Of a DNA stretch of 64,000 nucleotides, positions 40,201 through 51,896 are shown in pieces; position 1 is the first letter of the stretch, and the number at the start of each line of letters is the position of its first letter. The notes beneath the pieces were generated by a model. It had not been told where the DNA came from, did no database searches, and was given only the letters and a program-made list of their open reading frames with translations. This DNA comes from Eleginops maclovinus (lineage: Eukaryota; Chordata; Actinopteri; Perciformes; Eleginopidae). A program made the translations under genes and the position numbers. Where the stretch lies: the NCBI RefSeq assembly GCF_036324505.1, contig NC_086352.1:26940812-27004811 (forward strand). The letters are read 5' to 3'.

Positions 40201-43200
40201 TCATCATATGTGAGCAATGTTTCTTCCAAATACAAAGAAAGATGACATTTTTGTTATGTAACTTCAGATTTCTTCTTTGAGGTAAATCCTGTTTTCCTCC
40301 AGTCTTTCTTTTATTTCGCCTCTGGCTAACACCATGACATCGGCAGGGTCTATAATGAACTGAAGCTGGCATTGTTTCTCAGCTGTATCTATCACCAAAT
40401 GACTGTTTGTTATTTCTTATCTGCCGTGGAATCACTTTCACAGGATGGACGATGCTTTTCATGCTGATACATGTGACATTACAGGAAAATGGAATAAGAA
40501 GTCTGATAAAGAAAAGAAGAAGAAAAGCTGATAAACAGAGAACAGCTTTGTTTACAAGAGATTTTCAAACACAAGGGTAATGATGTACAGCATAAAGTGA
40601 AGTAATGACCACATCTCGGCCAATTACTTTCCTTACACTCGTTCTTAACACTTATTCAGCTCATCTGTCAGTGACGCCTCTGACTGACTGCTGCAGTGAC
40701 ACTCAAGTACAACCACAGACACACACACACACACACATTTTCTTACCTTCAGGTTATTATTGAACTGTGGTTTGCATCCAGTACACCTAAGCTCACAGCT
40801 TGTTCATTTACTCAGCTAACATTGTAACTACAGCAAATCTCTCTTGTTAGTTTTGAGGCGTAATCAGAAAGGCCTTAGGTTTTTCTATAAGCTGTAGATA
40901 GAAAGCAATTTCAAATATCATAACATGCAAAAGTGGAAATATGGAAACCATATTAGTTTCTTTCAACATTTGGAAGGAAATAAAGTGGCCCCCATGGCGC
41001 ACACTAACGCTTGCTCTTATACAGCGAGCAGAAATGGAGTCTGCACTGGATTGTTTAAAGGTGGTGGTCAAAGATAAGGCTGTCTCTGAACATGCTATTG
41101 CTTTAACGTATCTTTTAACCGGTTTTCATATTTTCCACGACCTATTTATGAGAACGTTTCTTCCATTCAAAGATCAGTCTGAACATGGCTGTTCAGAGGG
41201 ACAGGTAGAAAGGTGGCGTGCACCAGACTGTTTCATTTTATTTATAGAAAGACAGGCGGGGATGTCTTCCTAAGTGACCTTAGTGAGATTACAAATCCCC
41301 CAGAAAGCCAGAGAGTTTAAATGTGCAGCCCAGCAGTGACATGTGAAATCGAGGTATAAAAGATATAAAAAAGGTTGAAGAACTTAACAATCAATTATTG
41401 AGGGTAAGGAGCCCCTAGTGCTATAAACAAAAAAGTTAAACATTTGAAGGCATTTAAGCTAATTTTTTGCCTATAGACGTGTCTGGATTGTAGAAAATGG
41501 CAACAGAAAAGGTTCCCTCTGAAGGCAGCATCAAAGAAATCTCCTGTCGAGGCTCATTTGTGGATGGAAAATGATTTGATGATTCTCAGTGGTTTTAGCA
41601 TTGCTAATATCATGGTTAATTCCTTAACCTCTGGTAGTAAAAAGGTCAAATGGTAACCAATACACTACAAATGAGATGTATTTATTTTTTCCTGTAAGTT
41701 AACTTTTGAACCTGAAGTGTTAAAAGGAGTTCGGATTACTTGTTTGCTTCAACTAATAACTTCTCCTGCAGGCTCGATCGAGGCACAATCATCTTTGAGC
41801 GATTTCCCCTCAGCGATTCAGACCATTGTGTATCAATTAACTGTTGTTTACTTTAAAATACAAGCACTCTGTAGCACCCTGCCAAAGCTTTCCAAGTACG
41901 GACAAAATTGCCACTAACAGAGGCGGAAAATGCTTGTTTTGCAAAGGCATTTTCATTTTGAAAGACTCTTTAAAAGATGAAATACTTATTTTCCCTGTCA
42001 TATTTAACTAAGAACCCTTTAACCACTACATTTCATCATTCTCTTGGAAATGTGCAGAGGACATGTAATTACTGGACACAACCTTTTCATTTTTACAAAC
42101 AAAACATCAAGTATGATGCTCATGTTGTTTTTTGTCTTTACTTGCAGATTGAAATAGGCTTTATAAAAGGCTTTGAATTAAATGGTTTATTGATGGGTTT
42201 AAAAACACTTACGTCAGGAATCTTTATAAAAGGATTATAAGCAAATCAAGCACTCATGTCTATTATTGTTAGTGTGTGCTCAGAGGAGTGCAACTTGTTC
42301 TCCTTTACTGACAATATTTATTCATGACTAAATGTCCCACGTTGTCAGAAGCCACAGAAAGTATCAAACTCCCAGACAAAATGACGATGATGTAGAACTG
42401 GCAACTTTAAAACTGCCTGTTCTCGAGCTGTACCTACATAAGTACAAAATATGCTTTGGCTTTATTAAATGTAAGCACCATTTGTTTGGTTGTCCATTTT
42501 TTCCTTTTTATCTTTCTATACATGCTACGGTGCTTTGGTTCAAGTTATTGAATGATTGATTGAAGAAGATTTTTCTTAATCATATAACAGACAAACAAAA
42601 AGCTCTATTTCTGATGTCTTCTACAAGACAATCATTACTTTGTAGACAAAATGAAGAGTGGGTATTCCATCTTCCTTTGTCAGAGATAAGGAGTTAGGTC
42701 GCATATACTGTAAATATAACAAGTCCTAAAGTAACCAATTTCTTGTTAGATAGTATAAACATTAAATGCTCCTAACAACCATAACCCCAGCTTCTTTGAC
42801 AACAATGAAGCGTACCATCACAGTCACTACTCACTGACTGGGATAAAGTCAATGAAATAATTGCAAATAGTTTTTCCTGTGCCGACGACCCCTGACATGT
42901 TTACTCTAAAAACTTGTGTTTGGGCTATGTATAACTATAGAGTTATTTTCCCAATCCTCTACTGAACATGGGGACGTCTGTGGAATTCTGTGAAATCGGA
43001 CATTCAAACAGAGCTGAGCGAACTAAATAAGTCAAGTTACAAATTCAAAACAACCAATGAATGTCTATTCCGCAAATGCAGGCAAAGAACCAATAATCTC
43101 CAGTGTATATCAAACTCATCATTAAAGAAAGCTGTGATAAAAGCATATTTGAGTAGTCATAGATTATAATTGTTCAATAAGGGGGGAGAAATATAGGTGC

Positions 43201-43929
43201 TTTTGGTTCCATAGCATATCATAGCAGAGTATGTATAAAATGAAGTTAAGTGATATAAGTTATATAATAATGCAGTCCAATTATCACATACTGTATACCA
43301 AATAGCATGGGCCTGATTTAAAACATTTCAAAGTCAAAGGAATTTGTCCTGCCCACTACTTTATGCTTGTCAGAATGGAACCATCCGGGCTACTTCAGTC
43401 ATTACAAAATGTATGAAGCCTAAATGCTAAAATCTGAGTAAAGTTTAAACCTTTGGATTACTGACACTGCCAATGAATCAGTCAATTTCAGGTTTGAAGG
43501 ACACTTCAGGTCAAAAAATTGATTTTGCCAGGTGCAGCGATCTTTTAATTTGCGTTTGGACCAAGAATATGTTCTTTAGAAAAAATGTTCTCCCCCCATT
43601 GTGAGCCTCTCTCCCAGTGGATCTTGGAGCTGAAAAAGCGGCAGGATATGATCTCTGAATGGCAGCTTCCTCCCGAGGCCTGGGGGTTAGCTAAAGGACA
43701 GAAAACCCTCATGCAGCATAATTAAAGACCAAAGCGTAGCTGGATATCAATAGCCACGCCTGTCCCAAAAACACATTTACCTATTCTTTCCTGTTATTTT
43801 TATGAACAATTTCCCCGATATTTCCCTTCTATACATACACACACAAGCATCCTCAACATAATATGACACCTTCTCCAAAACACACACCCTAGAATCAAAT
43901 CCGTGCTTTTTCTTTTACCCTGTACCCAA
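37207..43929. other. Non-coding stretch, no gene recognised
   Basis: Only short frames without domains. There is a short (CA)n at about 40720-40737. The segment 37690-37860 is balanced in composition with a SOX-like CCTTTTGTTTGTCC word and is a candidate regulatory element. Confidence 0.4.
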
Positions 43930-44209
43930 TGTTTTGCGCTTTAGTGTTAAGGCATGCAAGTGGTCTGCATAGGCTCAAATCCCAAAGTTCCCTCCATAGG
44001 GAGTTTCTCTCACATCCCCCCCCTGCCTTAAATGCCTCAATTGGACTGCTTTGATTTGATTGGCTGAGGGACCAGACATTTCAAAGCGGTTGACCAATCA
44101 CAACAGAGCATGACAGCTAAGCAAGCAGAGCAGACTGGGCTCTGGTTTCAGACAGAGGGTGAAAAAAGGTGCTGCAGCACAGGCAGTATGAGAAAGAATA
44201 TATATATAT
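43930..44209 (+). mobile_element. Partial GGGCCC-family MITE interrupted by a LINE
   Basis: The interior matches the 18232-18500 copy in the same orientation: GCAAGTGG near 43960, AGGGAGTTTCTCTCACA near 44000, GACCAATCACAACAGAGC near 44091 and GGGCTCTGGTTTCAGACAG near 44138. The left end is diverged. On the right it stops at an AT-rich tract where the 3' tail of the LINE at 44222 begins, so the LINE may have inserted here. Confidence 0.65.
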
Positions 44210-44221
44210 TTTTTTGAACAT

Positions 44222-45065
44222 TCCATTCATCTTCTCCTGCTTATCCGTCAGGTAACAGCTCCAGCAGAGAGCCCCAAACTTTCTTTTCCCTGGCCACATC
44301 AACCAGCACGGACTGGGGGATTCTAAGGCGCTCCCAGGCCAACGTAGAGATATAATCCCTCCACTTGGTCCTAGGTCTACCCCTCGGTCTCTTCCCAGCT
44401 GGATGTGCCTGGAACACCTCCCTAGGGAGACGCCCAGGTGGCATCCTCACTAGGTGCCCGAACCACCTCAACTGGCTCCTTTCAACGCGAAGCCATTAGG
44501 ACCACATCATCTGCAAAAAGCAATGATGCAATCCTTAGCCCTGCGAACTGAAGACCCCCCTTCCCCACGACTACGTCTCGAAATCCTGTCCGTGTCCCAG
44601 GCCCCATCCAGGATCCTTGCGAGAGTAAAAAGCCGGTCTGTCGTTCCACGGCCAGGATGAAATCTGCATTGTTCCTCTTGAATCTGAGGTTCAACAATCA
44701 GCTGGATCCTCCTTTCCAGCACCTTAGAGTAAGCTTTCCCAGGGAGGCTGAGTAATGTGATGCCTCTGTAATTGGCACACACCCTCTGATCCCCCTTTTT
44801 ATAAAGGGGAACCACCACCCGGTGTGCCACTCCTTCGGTACCGTTTCCGACTTCCACGCAATGTTGATGAGTTTGTTTTTCATGAGGTCTTTTGAACCAA
44901 TCTTAGTCTGGCCCCTTATCTGAGATCAATTTGCCATGGGAGACCCTACCAGGAACACAAGGTTCCAGACAATACAGCCCCCAGGTTCATCAAGGCACAC
45001 AAACCTCTCCATCATGATAAGGTGCTGGTTCTCGGAAAGGCTGTTGGTTCTCGGAAAGAACCAGC
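44222..45065 (-). mobile_element. RTE/Rex3-like LINE, internally deleted copy
   Basis: Read on the minus strand, the element ends in AGAAGATGAATGG (short GATG-type tail). Its 5' part has the typical text GGGTCTCCCATGGCAAATTG followed by GATCTCAGATAAGGGGCC (about 44915-44950). It encodes pieces of reverse transcriptase in the right order but lacks two internal blocks. It shares the family with the fragment at 1-225. Confidence 0.85.
44241..44883 (-). pseudogene. Broken LINE reverse transcriptase
   Basis: From N to C the remnants are KKGDQRVCANYRGITLLSLP, then IVEPQIQEEQCRFHPGRGTT (palm start). A jump from GAWD to DRISRRSRGEG follows. Next come ASLLFADDVVLMASR (motif C with the catalytic DD) and RWFGHLVRMPPGRLP to the C-terminus. 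The block that should carry motifs A and B is missing, and so is the stretch between the FADD motif and the C-terminal tail. The frame also shifts between pieces. It cannot encode an active enzyme. Confidence 0.88.
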
Positions 45066-47237
45066 ATGTAAACATGTCACCATAGAGGTACTTAAACAAA
45101 AATATGAATTAAAATGAGCAAAATAGGGCTCCTTTTATCCTGTCATGCCACCTAATGTATGAATGCATACATGTCTTTTGAAGGAAGAAAAAAGAGAAAG
45201 GTTACCATCTTCAGTTTACAGGATATTACCTAAAAAATACTTATACCAAGAGGCCTTGTGATGCTGTCGGACGTTTCAGTAGCCGCCTCACTTTGAGACA
45301 CGGGAGACCATCTTTATCTCTGCACAGTTCAGGAAACAACAACAGCATGAAGCACATCACTGACATAACGCCTCGAGCGTCACATGAGACATCTCTACAT
45401 CCATCCTTGTTAGTGAAAGGAGAATTTATTTGAGATTTAATTTAATACTTTTGTCGGGAGAGCAGGAGCCGTATTATACTTGAAATGTTGAGCTGGCTAC
45501 CACTTTCAATTCAACGGAACACAATGCAATGTGGCTTTAATGCTCGTTTCTGTCTCTACATCTTATTGTCTGCAAAATTCTCCACAGCTGTCACATGGAG
45601 AGGATTTTCAGACTGAAAATAAACATTTCAGTTGGAACAGGAAAGTTAATCCTACAGTTGTCAGGTCCTAATGTCAAGTGCACAACAGAGGTACGAGAAA
45701 AAATCCAACAGGTACTGCAAAACCGTACGAATCTTCAAACTTGAATAAAAATTGTAATATCAAACTAAATCAAAGATAATATATGCCATCACAGGAAATG
45801 CTTTATACAGATATTTAAGGGTATGGTTGAACAAAATTAAAAAACATTTTAGGAGCATAGGATTATATCTCTTTGATATTTGAATACGTTGAACTGATTA
45901 GTCTTTAAACAACATTATGTCATTCTAGCTATTCCGTATGATAAAAATAATAATAACCATTCACCTACCATTTACAGTATCTTAACGGTTCCTTCATTTC
46001 TTTTTCTCTATGCAGTGCAATTTTTTTGTAATTTAAAAAGTGTATGATATTTAAGTTGCATCTATCCCACAGGATTTAACAACTTTCACTCTTGCATTTG
46101 TGTTCAATAATTCCTTGTTACTCTGTTGATCTTTAAGTCAGCTTATGTGCTGTTGAGTTTCCTGCAAGATGATATAGATACTAAAATCTCAATGTATATA
46201 ATGTGTAAATATCTAACGTGTAAGTAACAGGGTTTTTTTGGAGCGAAAGGAGGAGGTTCTCACCAAGGCCAAACTAAAAAAGCCTTCCTAGCAATTTGCT
46301 ACGAGAGAGTACAACAAAAACACCTTGCATTCACATGTGTTGTATTGCAAATAATAAGGGAGAAACCAAAATAAAATTAGAACTAACTCTAACATGTTTG
46401 AATGCTCACAAATGAATCATAGATTTCTTGACACCCAATGCTGTGGGCATTTACAACCAAACTTCAAATATGAATATTGAACCCCATAAATATGACCGTT
46501 ACCTTCTTAGCTACTTTCTTCTTCTGCAGCAGCAGCTCCACATGTTTTAGAGATTCATTGAAAGCTATTGATCCCATTCATTTTCCAACAGAAACAGATT
46601 TGAGTTGTTTTACCCCTAAGTTGTTGAGATGACTACAGGCTGGATGAAGTAGAATAAGGAGGCTGGAACATTGTTGGGACTTGTATTCAGGTTGCTGTTA
46701 GAACATGGATGCTACACTCTCATCACTTTAACAGCAAACCTGGGGTCTGGTGGAATTGGCCAAAAATCAGCTCCTATTGTCTTTTCCTATGCTCTATTCC
46801 TTGACCCCTGTGTGAAACATCAAGGGGTTAAGGAAAAGTGGACAGGATAATTCAAAAGGACTTTCGAAAAGATGACCAGGGTTCAAGAGAACCCGACTGC
46901 AGTGCCAACGTATTTATGACGCGCCAGCGGAAGTTCTTAATGTGCGTCTGCTGTGAGAACACTACAGTTCTCTGTATAGGACTACTGAATGCGCATCTAC
47001 TTTGCACCATGCTCTCTTAAGGTGTTGTTTTATGCTTTATGAACATTGACAACAGTGAAACATATTCTTCATTGGGTTGGAATTGAACGGAAATTTAAAA
47101 AAAGGAATGTGAATTTATATGCCTGTGACAAACACTGTGAAATGTGGACTTTATTTGATCATTTCAGTTCAAAAGTAATGTTCATATTTCGCCTTGTGAT
47201 TAATATAGTGCTGAACGTTCAAAACAAAGCACTTAGA
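45066..47237. other. Non-coding stretch, no gene recognised
   Basis: No domain-bearing frames. The 5' end of hAT-Z should lie at the right-hand side of this stretch, but I could not find an inverse partner of its 3' end. Confidence 0.4.
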
Positions 47238-47490
47238 TAGAGTCAGCAAAGAAGAGAAGGACTGCCCCTGTGTGGGAACACTTTGATCTGATTTCTCCCA
47301 ATAAGGTAGGTTGCATTCACAACATGTATATTATGTTAGATTTTGTATAGTTTATGTTTTTATTTGTTCTATTTTATTCAAATGTGAAGTGTTTATTGTG
47401 TTCTAAGGAATTAGGTTACAATAATAATACTTCATGTATGCTAAGGCATTATCGTTCCATGCATGAGATCAAGGAGGGAAATGCAGGTAG
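47238..47490 (+). pseudogene. BED zinc-finger exons of hAT-Z
   Basis: The first piece encodes ESAKKRRTAPVWEHFDLISP and ends in a splice-donor-like AAG|GTAGGT at 47305/47306. After about 78 bp, the second piece from 47384 encodes VKCLLCSKELGYNNNTSCML, then RHYRSMHEIKEG. The C-x2-C and H-x5-H of a BED finger are present. This is the DNA-binding N-terminus of a ZBED1-like transposase; its continuation is at 56938, beyond the hAT-A insertion. Confidence 0.85.
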
Positions 47491-47953
47491 ACCTACTCAA
47501 GGTTTGTCATTTAATATTTTGGAATAATGTACTTTATAATTTACAGTGGCGAGCTGTGACTTTAATACCTAGGACCTCTGACCCCACTTCCCTGGTCGAA
47601 AAAAAACCCTCTATCCTTAAGATGCTAATCGAGCCTTATCAATGTATTTTTTTTTTACAAATAAAAAATACAAATAATCATATCATCAAACAAGCTGCGT
47701 GTACTTCAGCGATACATTGAAACAACGGCCCGGGGTCATAGCCGTGGGAAGTAGGGGTGCTGGGGGTGCTGCAGCACCCCCTGCTGGAGGTCTGGTCCCG
47801 ACAGTTGGAATAGCCTCCTTGCACGGTAACCGTAAATTCTACTTCCGCTGTTACTTGTATGCGCGTCTAAACTTCCGGTCGAACACTTCCGTGTTATGAT
47901 AGCGTTTGACAGCTGGATACCGGTAACCGGCTTTTACTATTTAGAAGTGTACA

Positions 47954-48472
47954 ATGAGTGTGTTCACAATAAAAGAAAGACGACTGACCTTTCAAAGGGT
48001 GGGGACATCGGCACTGCACTGTTGTGTACCTCAGTGTACGAATTCTTCGAGGTACAATAAGCTACTTTCCTTTCATTCATTTCCCGTTGACCCGGCGGTA
48101 CGGGCCGAGTGGCTGAGGAGAATCCGAAGGGATAATTTCAGTCCGACGAAACATTCAAAGGTCTGCAGTAGGCACTTTAAAAGCACAGATTTTGTCGTGA
48201 CAGCCGGGGGACTAAGAAAACTCCAAAAGGGATCAGTCCCTGTTCTGTTTTCTTGGAACGGGTTTGAGCTATCGGCACCTAGACCGAGTGTTTGGGAGAG
48301 GCGCCCGCGGCCAGATGTGGAGAGTCCCGATGTCTCTGACAACGAGATGGAAATCGCGGCTGTAGCTACTGACCACGACTACTCGGTGTTGCCACAAACG
48401 GTGATACGAGCAAGTGACTTGGTTGAGGACAACGAAGCCTTGCGTCGGAGGATTTTGGACATTGAACATTGA
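47954..48472 (+). CDS. THAP-domain protein of the deleted transposon, copy 2 (172 aa)
   Basis: THAP C2CH finger in residues about 22-105 (CCVPQC, KVCSRHF, GSVPVLF), identical over residues 1-168 to the protein of copy 1 at 4101-4799. The end RILDIEH arises from the deletion junction and replaces the coiled-coil part. It could at most be a DNA-binding, non-catalytic product comparable in principle to the truncated repressor forms known for P elements; this is inference. Confidence 0.7.
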   Translation: MSVFTIKERRLTFQRVGTSALHCCVPQCTNSSRYNKLLSFHSFPVDPAVRAEWLRRIRRDNFSPTKHSKVCSRHFKSTDFVVTAGGLRKLQKGSVPVLFSWNGFELSAPRPSVWERRPRPDVESPDVSDNEMEIAAVATDHDYSVLPQTVIRASDLVEDNEALRRRILDIEH

Positions 48473-48597
48473 AAAGTCGAGCAAAGACCACGTTAAATTA
48501 TAAAAGTAAGTAAAGCTATTACCACAGTAATATCACTATGTAAGCGCTAATGTTAGCTATGTAGCTACAATAATATTGTGCCATAGTTACAACTTAC

Positions 48598-48751
48598 CTT
48601 CATAATTGTCGATATAACTGGATAGGTACATTTTGTATCCCTTATCACGTTTGCTCTTCGGTGTAGAACTGCCCATCCGAACAAGTCGGTGGACATCTGA
48701 GATGGAAATGTTTGGGAGATCCTGCAGGCATCTAGTGTAGAAACTCGCCAT
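48598..48751 (-). pseudogene. First exon of a second transposon gene (YqaJ-type?), copy 2
   Basis: It is the same 154-nt exon and splice donor as at 3816-3969, in reverse orientation, with an intact ATG (48749-48751) and donor AAG|GTAAGT. Downstream exons are absent, so it is an orphan. Confidence 0.5.
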
Positions 48752-49082
48752 GTTTGACGTTCACCGATATCACACCGGAAGTTTAGAAGCGCATACAGTA
48801 ACAGCGGAAGTAGAATTTACGGTTACCGTGCAACGAGGCTATATCGTAGCAGCCCCGCCAGTTGACAAAAAAAAACTAACGATAAAATACATAAACTATT
48901 AAATGCATAAAATGTCTAAAATTTAAAATTATGTTGTGTAATATGGTTTAATACAGTTTCTTAATTATTACAAAAATAATCTTCAAAACGTTTTCGATAG
49001 CGCTGTGCATTCTGGTTATATCAGATGTCATATGAAGTAGCCACGGGATTGTTTAAGCTAAAATAGCAGCCTGAACGTTAAA

Positions 49083-51440
49083 ATGGCACAGAAACGAATT
49101 TCAGATTTTTTCAGTGGATTACCAATACCAGTGTCTAAAACCAGTAGGTCTACACCACCAGAGTGTCTCCAGATTGGAGAAACGGAAACAAATCCAGCTA
49201 GCAGCAGCAGTTCATCCTCCGTTTCAGAAGATGCAGAGATCACTGACACAAATGATGACGGTAATAACGGCCCTCCAAAGCCCGCCACGTCTCTGCACAA
49301 TGCTGCTGCCACTGACAGTGGATGTGTACCCACTGAGCCTTTCCAACCGTTGAACTTTAATTTTCCTGGTCGACGTTGTGGGAATGAAACGTACAGTCGT
49401 ACATTTTCACCATCCTGGTTTAACAGGTGGAAGTGGCTACATTATGTTCCAGAGATAGATCGTGTCTTGTGTTTTGCTTGCCTGAGAGCCAAAGAAAAAA
49501 GACTGATCAATGCTGATAGTGTTCGTGCAGACAACCCATTTCTGTCGGGTGGTTTCGGAAACTGGCGTAAGGCTACCTCAAAATTCAACGAACATGAAAA
49601 ATCTAAACTGCACACAGACTCCATTCAGAGACTTGCTGCACTGGAAGGCACACCGATTAACGCTCTCTTATCTGATGCGGTTTGCAAACAACAGGCGACT
49701 GCTCGTCATGTTTTGGAACTACTGTTCAGAAGTATTCGTTTTTTGGGCAGCAAAGGTATTCCGTTCAGGGGAGACACTACACGTGATGGTATACTGTTTG
49801 GATACATGCTGGAGCGAACATATGATCTTCCGAAGGAAAGAGAGTGGATTATGAGACGAGACAATTGGATGTCAAACACCATACAGAACGAGATCATTCA
49901 ACAGTTCGCGCATGCAATTCAGAGGAACATTGTCGCCAATTCTTCCGAATCCATGTTTTATGGACTAGTTGCTGATGGCACTACTGACATTAGCACCACA
50001 GAACAGTTCTCATGTTGTTTGCAGTTTGTTGACAGCAGCCTGGAGGCGCATTGCTTGTTTTTGGGTTTTTATAATGCTCCTGACTCTACCGGACAAACTT
50101 TATTTTCTTGCATCAAGGATGTGTTTTTGAGACTGAACATTCCGATTGAAAGACTTATTGCTTATTGTTTTGATGGCGCTAGTAATATGTCCGGCTGTTT
50201 CTCAGGAGTCCAGGCCCGTCTGAAAGAACTGTGCCCTCTGTCCATGTACGTTCACTGCAACAACCACGCACTTGATTTAGTTCTCCAAGAAGTCGCCTGC
50301 GAAGTTGGCCTAGTGGCCGATACATTAAACTTTGTGCGGGGTGTTGCTGGTGTGATACGAGAGTCGTCAAAGCGTAAACAGCTTTATGAATCGCTTTTCA
50401 GTAGTTGCGACGAGGTTGCAGTTAACATCCTAGGCCTATGCCCAACCAGGTGGTGTGTGCGGGCCACAGCCATCAGGCGCATATGTTCATCTTACAACAC
50501 TCTGCTGGCCACACTAACGTTGTTGAAAGATGACAAAACCACAAGAGGTGACAGCAGAGCAAAGATTGTCGGGCTGTGGAAGCAAGCCCGTAAAGGCAGA
50601 ACTCTCTTCGGCCTGCTCTGTTGCCAGGCACTGTTTGAACCGTGTGAGGCTGTGGCACGGAAGCTGCAGAGCTCCACAATGAGTGCGCTTGGCACACTTG
50701 AGTGCGCAAATGTACTGAAAAACAGCATTGCGGCCCTTCGAGACGACCCAAATGTTGTGCAGATGTTTCAGAAGGTGGAAGAACATTCCTCAAGAATGGA
50801 TCTCAAAATGCCAGAAACGAGAGAGAGCAGAACCCCGGCACGATTTAGGCAAACTGCAGAGCCAGAAGCACTCACTCGCAGCGCACCAACAGCCTCTTGG
50901 AAACGGGAATTCTATGAGGCTGTCGATCTAGTTTCAGGGGAGCTTCAAAGAAGGTTCGACCAAGAGACTTTGACGCTAGCGGGGAAAAGAGAGAGGGCAG
51001 TTATAGCAGCAGCACAGGGAGAAACAGTGGACTTGGACAGCCTTCAGCTTCCTATGGAGCTGGACAACTGCCGCCTTGATCTCCAGCTTAAAATGCTGAA
51101 CACTGTCACCAAGGAGTCTCGGTGCACCACAGTTAAAGATGTAGCAGCACGTCTTTGTAATCTCCATCCACAGACGAGAGCTCTCTTTTCTGAGGTTGAG
51201 AAAGTCATCCAGTTATGTCTGGCTCTGCCAATATCAGTGGCCTCATCGGAACGATCGTTCTCCACTTTGAGAAGGTTAAAGACTTGGTTAAGGTCCACAA
51301 TGACACAGAAGAGGCTGACGCATCTTTCATTGATGAATGTCCACAAAGACATTATGGACGATGTGGACATGAATGCGCTCATGAAAGATTTTATTTCCAT
51401 GACGCCTGAGCGTCAGTCCGTGTTTGGAGTAGTACTGTGA
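49083..51440 (+). CDS. Intact hAT transposase of hAT-B (785 aa, TTF-finger/ZMYM1-like)
   Basis: Nuclear cut-and-paste transposase expected to act on the hAT-B ends. The N-terminus has a PIP-box-like RISDFFS at residues 5-11 and then a Ser-rich linker. A TTF-type zinc-binding region spans about residues 97-190 (RTFSPSWF, VLCFACLRA, HEKSKLHTDS). The catalytic core has D298 (LVADGTTD), D364 (CFDGASNMSG), a CNNHALDLV helix and the CPTRW motif. The C-terminal dimerisation region, about 690-765, contains SSERSFSTLRRLKTWLRSTM. No stop or frameshift was found. The start ATG is the first in frame after the nested THAP element. Similar host proteins (ZMYM1-like, p52rIPK-like) derive from this group, but the flanking ends show that this is a transposon gene. 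Confidence 0.93.
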   Translation: MAQKRISDFFSGLPIPVSKTSRSTPPECLQIGETETNPASSSSSSSVSEDAEITDTNDDGNNGPPKPATSLHNAAATDSGCVPTEPFQPLNFNFPGRRCGNETYSRTFSPSWFNRWKWLHYVPEIDRVLCFACLRAKEKRLINADSVRADNPFLSGGFGNWRKATSKFNEHEKSKLHTDSIQRLAALEGTPINALLSDAVCKQQATARHVLELLFRSIRFLGSKGIPFRGDTTRDGILFGYMLERTYDLPKEREWIMRRDNWMSNTIQNEIIQQFAHAIQRNIVANSSESMFYGLVADGTTDISTTEQFSCCLQFVDSSLEAHCLFLGFYNAPDSTGQTLFSCIKDVFLRLNIPIERLIAYCFDGASNMSGCFSGVQARLKELCPLSMYVHCNNHALDLVLQEVACEVGLVADTLNFVRGVAGVIRESSKRKQLYESLFSSCDEVAVNILGLCPTRWCVRATAIRRICSSYNTLLATLTLLKDDKTTRGDSRAKIVGLWKQARKGRTLFGLLCCQALFEPCEAVARKLQSSTMSALGTLECANVLKNSIAALRDDPNVVQMFQKVEEHSSRMDLKMPETRESRTPARFRQTAEPEALTRSAPTASWKREFYEAVDLVSGELQRRFDQETLTLAGKRERAVIAAAQGETVDLDSLQLPMELDNCRLDLQLKMLNTVTKESRCTTVKDVAARLCNLHPQTRALFSEVEKVIQLCLALPISVASSERSFSTLRRLKTWLRSTMTQKRLTHLSLMNVHKDIMDDVDMNALMKDFISMTPERQSVFGVVL

Positions 51441-51896
51441 AAGGCCCAACGGTAAGCGCTTGATTTGATCAGCTCAGCTGCCGCCGAGCAGTGTACTGTA
51501 AATAGTTCGACGCTGACTTTTTTGTTTTTCATGTCAGTTGAGATTGTTGAGATATAATAACCAGTGGCGGTTCTTCCATTAGGCAAACCTCGGCAATTGC
51601 CTAGGGCCTCATCCAAATAGGGGCCCCCAAATCTGACCATCCCAGTCACAGTAAAGACACAAAAAACGAATGTTAATTTGTTACTTAAGTGAAGTAAAAA
51701 AAACAAAACACATTTCTAATAAAAAAACAAGAAATATCAGCATAATACCAAATTAATGTCTAAATAATAATTGTCCAAGCACACATACCCCCCTCCATTA
51801 CTGTGCATTGACTAGTCCATAATATGATGACGTAGCAATAATGACGTGCCTTCAAACCAAAGCAGCGGGAAGTAAACTGTATGCGACTCGGTAAAA

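Larger units (their letters stand above)
47813..48839. mobile_element. Deleted THAP/ISL2EU-like transposon, copy 2, inserted in hAT-B
   Basis: It has the same ends as copy 1 (3728-4940) and TA flanks, and lies in the opposite orientation, between the hAT-B left end and its ORF. It is about 186 bp shorter: a 193-bp block is missing and a 7-bp filler CATTGAA marks the junction near 48460-48472, which is a duplicate of adjacent sequence. No DDE domain is present. Confidence 0.85.

Noticed and set aside
48073..48342. 89-aa frame opposite the THAP gene, also present in copy 1 (4411-4680)
   Set aside because: It is the antisense shadow of a well-supported THAP frame; its conservation follows from identity of the two copies.
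49083..51440. Domesticated host ZMYM1-like gene
   Set aside because: The frame is enclosed by perfect inverted repeats and an 8-bp duplication, so it is better explained as a mobile element gene.
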